From DATFXF01 sp035258565 (lineage in GTDB: Bacteria; Acidobacteriota; Terriglobia; Acidiferrales; UBA7541): a stretch of 9,477 bases of DNA. Both the position numbers and the translations under genes were made by a program. The stretch covers positions 1 through 9,477 of the forward strand of contig DATFXF010000185.1 of the NCBI GenBank assembly GCA_035258565.1, given 5' to 3'. How positions within the stretch are numbered: the stretch's first letter is position 1; every line of letters starts with the position of its first letter. Positions 4,409-9,477 of the stretch are shown here, piece by piece. The notes under the pieces are model-generated. The model was not told the origin of the DNA and made no database searches. It saw only the letters and a list, made by a program, of their open reading frames with translations.

Positions 4409-5701
4409 TTACTCTCCGGCCACGCTCGTCTTGCTCACTGAGCCAGCTCCAATATCCCCCCGGTAGTGCGAGCCCCCGAACCGAATCCTGCGCACAGCCT
4501 CATAGGAAACCTTTCGAGCCTCCCCCAAGTTCTGTCCTACAGCACTCACACCCAGGACCCTACCACCAGAAGTGTAGTAGATAGTCCCTTCTGCGCGCGT
4601 CCCAGCATGGAAGACAACGACTCCAGGAACCGCACTGGCATCCCCGAGGCCTTCTATCCGCTTCCCTGTCTCGAACTTCCCCGGATACCCGCCTGAGGCA
4701 ACTACGACGCATACGCTTGCCCCAGGCTTCCAGGCCGCCTTAATCTCTTGGAGCCTACCGGCATCGAGGGCCTCCAGAGCCTGAGCGAAGTCAAAGTTCA
4801 TCCGCATGACAATGGCCTGTGCCTCGGGATCGCCCATCCGACAGTTGAACTCGAGCAACTTCGGCCCGTCTCGGGTCACCATCAGGCCGCAATATAGGAA
4901 CCCGCGGTAGGGCCGCCCGTCCGCAGCCATCCCGCGAATCGCTGGGCGGACGATTTGGTCCAAAATCGTGCGCTCAAGCTCTGGCGGAACCAATTCATCA
5001 ACGGAAAAGGCGCCCATGCCGCCCGTGTTAGGGCCCTGGTTGCCGTCGAAGGCCCGTTTGTGGTCACGTGTGGGCGCGAGAGGCAGGATGTGCTCTCCGT
5101 CGGTCAGCACGATAAACGACAGCTCCTCCCCTTCGAGCGCCTCCTCCATCAAGACACGATTGCCGCCGCTACCAAATTCATGCTTTTCCATCAACCTCTC
5201 GATAAACGCCGTAGCCTCGTCAGGGGAACGCGTCACCAGGACGCCTTTACCTGCGCACAAGCCGTCCGCCTTGATAGCCACCGGCCAGTCCACCGCGCAA
5301 AGGGCGCCGTAGGCATCGCCGGGTGAGTCGTAGACACCATAGAGCGAAGCGGTGGGGATGTTGTGGCGCTCGAGGAACTCCTTGGCGAACACCTTACTGC
5401 CTTCGAGCTCAGCCGCTTGCTTTGACGGGCCGATCGCATGGAGGCCGCGGCGCGCCCACTCGTCCACGACACCCAGCACGAGTGGCAACTCCGGCCCCAC
5501 GACGGTCAAGTCGGGGTTGAGCCGCGCGGCCAGCGCAGCGATAGCTTGCACGTCCTCGAGATCCACGGCCAGGCACTCAGCATCCCGCGAGATGCCGCCG
5601 TTGCCCGGCGCGCACCACACCTTCTCTACGCTTCTGCTTTGCCGCAGCTTCCAGAGCAGGGCGTGCTCGCGGCCGCCCCCGCCAAGAAGAAGTATTTTCA
5701 T
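4409..5701 (-). CDS. purD: Phosphoribosylamine-glycine ligase (GAR synthetase, PurD)
   Basis: PurD joins 5-phosphoribosylamine and glycine using ATP, the second step of de novo purine synthesis, in the cytoplasm. The 430-residue product has normal length and the family motifs in order: KILLLGGGGREHAL at the N terminus, APGNGG at 31-36, GPSKQAAELEGSK at 91-103, the ATP-grasp KADGLCAGKG at 144-153, DHKRAFDGNQGPNTGGMGAF near 213-232, and the metal-binding EFNCRMGDPEAQ at 284-295. Two small departures are Cys149 where Ala is usual in DGLAAGKG, and Met where Phe is usual in NxRFGDPE; both seem tolerable. ATG 5701-5699 is the first gene of the operon. It has only a weak GACGGA before it and lies about three bases after the predicted transcription start. 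Its TAA is followed after six bases by the MOSC start in the same frame. Confidence 0.95.
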   Translation of the reverse strand: MKILLLGGGGREHALLWKLRQSRSVEKVWCAPGNGGISRDAECLAVDLEDVQAIAALAARLNPDLTVVGPELPLVLGVVDEWARRGLHAIGPSKQAAELEGSKVFAKEFLERHNIPTASLYGVYDSPGDAYGALCAVDWPVAIKADGLCAGKGVLVTRSPDEATAFIERLMEKHEFGSGGNRVLMEEALEGEELSFIVLTDGEHILPLAPTRDHKRAFDGNQGPNTGGMGAFSVDELVPPELERTILDQIVRPAIRGMAADGRPYRGFLYCGLMVTRDGPKLLEFNCRMGDPEAQAIVMRMNFDFAQALEALDAGRLQEIKAAWKPGASVCVVVASGGYPGKFETGKRIEGLGDASAVPGVVVFHAGTRAEGTIYYTSGGRVLGVSAVGQNLGEARKVSYEAVRRIRFGGSHYRGDIGAGSVSKTSVAGE

Positions 5702-5710
5702 TCCGTCGGA

Positions 5711-5739
5711 ACGATAGTCGGAGCGCGCCCGCGTGTCAA
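5711..5739 (-). promoter_or_regulatory. Promoter of the purD-MOSC-purE operon
   Basis: The minus strand has a perfect TTGACA (5739-5734), a 17-base spacer and TATCGT (5716-5711). The expected start of transcription is near 5704, leaving a leader of only two or three bases before the purD ATG at 5701. I see no room for a purine riboswitch or PurR-type leader. Confidence 0.7.
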
Positions 5740-5760
5740 TCCGCCTGCGGCCTCGGACAA

Positions 5761-5789
5761 TTGACGGGTTCGGTTCGGCACACTAGGAT
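5761..5789 (+). promoter_or_regulatory. Promoter of the spermidine-synthase-like membrane protein gene
   Basis: TTGACG (5761-5766), a 17-base spacer and TAGGAT (5784-5789). It is divergent from the purD promoter, the two -35 boxes being about 21 bases apart. Transcription would start near 5796, just before the GTG at 5799. Confidence 0.6.
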
Positions 5790-5798
5790 TCGATCACC

Positions 5799-8700
5799 GT
5801 GGCTGATCCGTCTCCGCGTCCGATGGTGCTCTTCGGGGTACTCCTGTGCTTTTTTGCTTCTGGCGTGGCCGGACTGATCTACCAAGTCGCTTGGGGCAAG
5901 GCGCTAGGACTCCTCTTCGGGCACACGGTTTATGCCATGGCGACCGTGCTCGCGGTGTTTATGGGTGGGTTGGCTGCGGGGAGCGCGCAGTTCGGCCGCT
6001 CGTGCGAACGTCGCCCACGACCCATTGCACTCTACGGGTTGGTGGAACTCGGCGTGGCCCTGACAGGAGCGCTCTCCCTCGCCGGGCTGGCTGGGGTCCG
6101 CTCGCTCTACCTCGCCGTCTACCACCTCGTCGCGAAATCGGCTGCGGCGCTGGTCCTGATGCGGTTTCTCGGCGCGGCCGTCGTGCTTCTTCTGCCGACC
6201 TTCCTCATGGGTGGCACCCTGCCGATTCTTGTGCGTGGCCTGACGCGGAGTTCTCGTGAGCTGGGCTTCCGCGTCAGCCGACTCTATTGGGTGAACACGG
6301 CAGGCGCAGTCTTGGGAACGCTGGCTGCAGGCTTCCTGCTGCTGCCCGCGCTGGGGCTGCGGCTCAGCGTGGCGGCGGCCGTTGGGCTCAACGTGCTGGC
6401 GGGAACGACCGCTCTCTTGATCAGTCGCTTGACTTCGGAAACCGTTCTCGTCTCGTCGAGAAACGCAGGAGAAAATGCCGGGGCACCCCCCGACCGGCAC
6501 TTGACGTTCCTGCTCGTGGCTTTTGGAGTGGTGGGCGCCACCGCCATGGCCTACGAAATCTGCTGGGCACGCCTGCTGGCAACGATCCTGGGAAGTTCGA
6601 CCTACGCCTTCACGCTGATGCTGGGGACGTTTCTCGGTGGCATCGTGCTGGGCAGCATCGTGTTCGAGCACTGGCTACAACGCACCGAGGAGGCGCGCCT
6701 CTCGAACTTCGCCTGGACGCAGACACTCACGGCCGTCGCGGCGCTGCTCTTCCTGATTTTCTTCCAGCAACTGCCCCGCGTGGTGCCGCCGCTGCTGCGG
6801 GCTACCCATCAAAGCTTCGGCGGACTTGTTCTAGCGCAATTTGTGACCAGCGCTCTGGCCATGTTGCCCGCGGCGGCCCTGTTCGGGTTCAACTTTCCTC
6901 TCGTCGCGCTTCTCACGAGCGGGCGCGACTCAACCGACACCGGCCACGCCCGAGGTGTGGGCCGTGCCTATGCGGCCAACACGCTCGGCGCCATTGTCGG
7001 CGCATTGGCGACAGGCTTTTGGCTGATCCCGGGGCTCGGCAGCTTCCGCGTCGTGGCCCTTGCCGCGGGGGTCAATCTCCTCGTCGCTCTTGCCGTCATG
7101 GCGCGCACCGATGCACCGGAGCGGCAGCTAGCACGCGCCGTGGCGATCAACATTGCGCTGCTGGCCTTCGTTGCCTTGGTGGGCTGGTCGAGCATGTTCT
7201 ACAGCCCGACACTCGGGACGTTCGGCACCGTGCTCTACTGGAATCTCTACGAAGGCCGCCTTACCCTGGCAGAGACGGCTCAAACCACCGACATTATGTT
7301 CGCCGCCGACGGGCTGAACGCCTCCATTTCTGTGGCGCGCGCAGAGGACTACATCGCACTGCGCACCAACGGCAAGGTGGACGCCTCGAACCACGATTCA
7401 ACCACGCAGCTTCTGGTCGGTCACCTTGGCGCCATTTTTCATTCCGCGCCCGAGCGCGTGCTGGTGATCGGCTTCGGCAGCGGGATGACGGTTTCGGCCG
7501 TGGCCCGTTACCCGGAGGTCAAGCACATTGACTGCGTCGAGATCGAACCGGCGGTGATCCGCGCCGCTCCCTATCTCAAATCACTGAACCGCGGCGTGCT
7601 CGAGGACCGGCGCCTGCATGTGATTCTCGATGACGCGCGCAATTTTCTGCTGACCACGCGCGAGCGGTATGACCTGATCATCTCCGAGCCTTCGAACCCG
7701 TGGATCGCCGGGGTGGCCACGCTCTTTACCGAGGAGTATTACCGGGCAGCGCTGGGGCGGCTCGAGCCCGGCGGCATCTTCGTACAGTGGGTGCAGGCCT
7801 ATGCCCTCCAACCCGAAGACCTGCGCATGATCCTGGCCACGTTTGTGCCACACTTCCCCCAGATAACCCTCTGGCGCGGCGATGCGCCGGATTTGCTGCT
7901 GCTGGCACGCGTGATGCCCGGTCCCGTCGAACTCAATCGCTTGCGCGCACTGTGGTCGAACCCCGCGCTGCGCGCTGACTACGAAGCGCTCGGCATGCGC
8001 CGGCCCGAAGGCCTGCTGGCATTCTTCTTGCTCGACGACGCTGATCTGCGCCGCGTCGCAGTCGCTGCACATCACAACACCGACGACCGAACCCTGCTTG
8101 AATATCGCGCGCCGCACGCCCTGCTGGTCAAGAATCTCGAGGACAAGAACCGCGACATCCTGCTCAGGGATCAGCAAGACCTCCTGCCGCGGAATCTTTC
8201 CGGAGTGGACCGGGTCGTGGCCTTGGAATCCGCGGCAGAGACCATGCTCAATCTCGACGAGCGCGACGAAGCCAACCGCCTCCTCCAACCGCTCGCCGAA
8301 CACGCCCAAACGCCTCTCCTCGAACTCCTGCGCGGGCGTGTCGATCTCGCTTCGAGCCGCCTGCGCGATGCTCGTGCGCATTTCCAAACCGCCCTGCGGC
8401 TCGATCCAGACTCTCTCGAGGCGGCCCAGGGCCTGGCCGATGTTGCGCGCCGCCGCGGCGAAAACGACACCGCTCAACTCCTCCTCCGCCAGATCCTGGC
8501 GCGCAATCCGAACTTTGTGCCGGCGCTCGACGCCATGGCCCGACTCGCCCGCGACCGCAAGGACTGGCGACAAGCCGCCGACTGGCAGAAGCTGCGCATC
8601 GCCCGAGATCCGGCTGCCGGTGCGCGACCCTACGCCCGCCTGGGCGAGTGCTTGCTGCATCTCGAAGACTTCGGCGGTGCTGAGCGCGCCCTCGAAACCG

Positions 8701-8963
8701 CCCTCGAGCGCGACCCCTACAGCTACGATGCCCACCGGGGCTTCGCCGACCTATGCCGCTCGCGCCACCTTTGGCCGCTTGCCCGCATGCACCTCGAGTT
8801 TATCGTCCGTTACGCGCCCGACACGGACCGGGAAGCTTATGTCGCACTCGCCGAGGTGGACCGCGCCATGGGCGACGCTTCCGAAGCACGCCAAGTTCTT
8901 GAGAAAGCCCGGCGAGTTTTCCCGCTCGATCAAGAGCCGCACCGGTTCACGCCACCCCGGTGA
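5799..8963 (+). CDS. Polytopic membrane protein fused to a spermidine-synthase-like domain and C-terminal TPR-like repeats
   Basis: The product has 1054 residues. Residues about 8-470 hold some 12-13 hydrophobic segments in two similar halves: FASGVAGLIYQVAWGK near 20 is echoed by GATAMAYEICWARLL near 243, and WVNTAGAVLGTLAAGFLLLP near 163 by AANTLGAIVGALATGFWLIP near 390. Residues about 480-760 are a Rossmann domain with TNGKVDASNHDSTTQLL, the nucleotide loop VLVIGFGSGM near 553 and the acidic strand CVEIEP. In place of the spermidine synthase catalytic aspartate (YDxIxxDxxDP) it reads YDLIISEPSNPWIAGV near 622-638. I recall this substitution being usual in this membrane-fused family, so polyamine synthesis is doubtful. 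Residues about 810-1054 form TPR-like helical pairs (AHFQTALRLDPDSLEAAQGL, ALETALERDPYSYDAHRGFA). The start is GTG 5799; ATG 5823 is an alternative. Substrate unknown. Confidence 0.85.
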   Translation: MADPSPRPMVLFGVLLCFFASGVAGLIYQVAWGKALGLLFGHTVYAMATVLAVFMGGLAAGSAQFGRSCERRPRPIALYGLVELGVALTGALSLAGLAGVRSLYLAVYHLVAKSAAALVLMRFLGAAVVLLLPTFLMGGTLPILVRGLTRSSRELGFRVSRLYWVNTAGAVLGTLAAGFLLLPALGLRLSVAAAVGLNVLAGTTALLISRLTSETVLVSSRNAGENAGAPPDRHLTFLLVAFGVVGATAMAYEICWARLLATILGSSTYAFTLMLGTFLGGIVLGSIVFEHWLQRTEEARLSNFAWTQTLTAVAALLFLIFFQQLPRVVPPLLRATHQSFGGLVLAQFVTSALAMLPAAALFGFNFPLVALLTSGRDSTDTGHARGVGRAYAANTLGAIVGALATGFWLIPGLGSFRVVALAAGVNLLVALAVMARTDAPERQLARAVAINIALLAFVALVGWSSMFYSPTLGTFGTVLYWNLYEGRLTLAETAQTTDIMFAADGLNASISVARAEDYIALRTNGKVDASNHDSTTQLLVGHLGAIFHSAPERVLVIGFGSGMTVSAVARYPEVKHIDCVEIEPAVIRAAPYLKSLNRGVLEDRRLHVILDDARNFLLTTRERYDLIISEPSNPWIAGVATLFTEEYYRAALGRLEPGGIFVQWVQAYALQPEDLRMILATFVPHFPQITLWRGDAPDLLLLARVMPGPVELNRLRALWSNPALRADYEALGMRRPEGLLAFFLLDDADLRRVAVAAHHNTDDRTLLEYRAPHALLVKNLEDKNRDILLRDQQDLLPRNLSGVDRVVALESAAETMLNLDERDEANRLLQPLAEHAQTPLLELLRGRVDLASSRLRDARAHFQTALRLDPDSLEAAQGLADVARRRGENDTAQLLLRQILARNPNFVPALDAMARLARDRKDWRQAADWQKLRIARDPAAGARPYARLGECLLHLEDFGGAERALETALERDPYSYDAHRGFADLCRSRHLWPLARMHLEFIVRYAPDTDREAYVALAEVDRAMGDASEARQVLEKARRVFPLDQEPHRFTPPR

Positions 8964-8991
8964 GTCCTGCGCATTCCGAAGGCCAGGGACT
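8963..8991 (+). terminator. Weak hairpin after the membrane-protein gene
   Basis: AGTCCTG (8963-8969) can pair with CAGGGACT (8984-8991) with one bulged G and a 14-base loop, starting at the stop codon and followed by TCTTCATTCAT. There is no proper T run, so it may be a weak terminator or chance. The rest of the gap up to 9078 shows nothing recognisable. Confidence 0.2.
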
Positions 8992-9068
8992 TCTTCATTC
9001 ATGCCCTTCCCCCGCGGAAACGCATTTCGCTTCTTCCCTGCCCAGCAAGAATAGTTTATCGTCCAGCT

Positions 9069-9073
9069 GGAGG
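9069..9073 (+). promoter_or_regulatory. Ribosome binding site of the CPBP-like gene
   Basis: GGAGG five bases before GTG 9079 fixes this start. The next in-frame ATG (9097) has no such site. Confidence 0.7.
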
Positions 9074-9078
9074 CCTCC

Positions 9079-9477
9079 GTGCCCTGGGATTTTTCTATGA
9101 TCCTTCTGTTTCTTGGCGTGGTAGTTCCCTGGCACGGCGCGATGCGCATCAAAGAGCTGCTCGCGCAGCCCAAACTCGACCGTGCCGACCGCCTCACACT
9201 CTATGCTTCCACGATTGCATTTCAATGGTTGGCAGTCGGCGTGGTGGCCTGGCGTGCGAAGGCCCGCGGCCTGAGCGCCGAGCATCTCGGACTGGCTTTG
9301 CCGGAACCGGAGCTGACCGCAGCCACGGCCGCTGCTCTCTCGCTCTTACTCCTCATTACACAGCTCTATAGTCTCCGCCGCCTGGCGCACCTACCTCCGG
9401 AACGCGAGGGATTTCTGCACCATATGGCTCGCAAGGTGATGCCACAGAGCCTGGTTGAAACGCTGGTGTTCATCGCC
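9079..9477 (+). CDS. Multi-pass membrane protein, probable CPBP-family intramembrane protease, N-terminal part
   Basis: GTG 9079 has GGAGG five bases upstream; the reading frame is open for 133 codons to the window end. It shows hydrophobic segments at about 6-22 (SMILLFLGVVVPWHG), 41-59 (LYASTIAFQWLAVGVVAW) and 81-96 (ATAAALSLLLLITQLY). The last residues, MPQSLVETLVFIA, come where the family has a helix leading into the EExxxR catalytic motif of CPBP (CAAX protease/bacteriocin-processing) proteins. The overall pattern (VVPWHG, a Leu-rich RADRLTLYASTIAFQW segment, LGL linker) fits that family as I know it, but the catalytic residues are outside the window. It is on the same strand as the preceding membrane protein, 115 bases downstream, and may share its transcript. 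The function is tentative. Confidence 0.7.
   Translation, partial: MPWDFSMILLFLGVVVPWHGAMRIKELLAQPKLDRADRLTLYASTIAFQWLAVGVVAWRAKARGLSAEHLGLALPEPELTAATAAALSLLLLITQLYSLRRLAHLPPEREGFLHHMARKVMPQSLVETLVFIA

Noticed and set aside
6287..7531. 414-residue plus-strand open frame, and a 255-residue minus-strand one at 5904-6671
   Set aside because: Arg/Gly/His-rich or low-complexity shadows of the membrane protein gene in other frames.
7581..8735. 384-residue minus-strand open frame
   Set aside because: It is antisense to the spermidine-synthase-like/TPR gene; long antisense frames are common in GC-rich genes, and the plus-strand product has clear domains.
1..9477. tRNA, rRNA, CRISPR arrays, insertion sequences or attachment sites
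   Set aside because: I saw no cloverleaf, no regularly spaced repeats, no transposase and no terminal inverted repeats in reading the window.

Overview
The window looks like a chromosomal piece of a diderm, fairly GC-rich bacterium. Evidence for an outer membrane is one predicted outer-membrane barrel, a lipoprotein and several Sec signal peptides. The gene content (polytopic spermidine-synthase-like/TPR fusion, purD-MOSC-purE, short metal-handling operon) would fit an Acidobacteriota-like soil bacterium, but this is an impression and not a demonstrated assignment. UGA is used as a normal stop by at least three genes here.

Region 1-2190 (minus strand) is the part to look at. From its promoter at about 2175 it encodes: a small exported Cys/His/Met-rich protein (1786-2139); a predicted outer-membrane beta-barrel (754-1713); an exported heavy-metal-associated (HMA) domain protein (215-742); and a TlpA-type thioredoxin-like lipoprotein cut by the window edge (1-214). 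The HMA gene is open from a clean ribosome site and signal peptide only if two UGA codons are read through. These two UGAs sit exactly at the two cysteines of the family's GMTCxxC metal motif. The natural reading is a double-selenocysteine GMT-U-N-F-U protein. Each UGA is followed by its own hairpin at a distance suitable for a bacterial SECIS. A standard gene caller would instead start at an internal GTG (616) and lose both the signal peptide and the active site. Together the four genes suggest a selenium-dependent periplasmic metal-handling or redox relay. A terminator-like hairpin with a T8 tract lies between the first and second genes and may lower expression of the downstream three.

Region 2191-3431 holds a short-chain dehydrogenase gene broken by one extra base near 2680 (minus strand), then about 360 bases with no convincing gene.

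Region 3432-5701 (minus strand) is a compact purine operon, purD, then a MOSC-domain gene, then purE, read from a good TTGACA/TATCGT promoter. PurD ligates phosphoribosylamine and glycine. PurE carries out the later N5-CAIR to CAIR step. The MOSC protein is squeezed between them with stop/start junctions of a few bases.

Region 5702-9477 (plus strand) begins at a promoter divergent from that of purD. It carries a 1054-residue membrane protein fused to a spermidine-synthase-like Rossmann domain and C-terminal TPR-like helices, then the start of a multi-pass protein resembling CPBP-family intramembrane proteases, which runs off the window. Promoters for three of the transcripts place the predicted start of transcription within a few bases of the start codon, suggesting leaderless or nearly leaderless messages.
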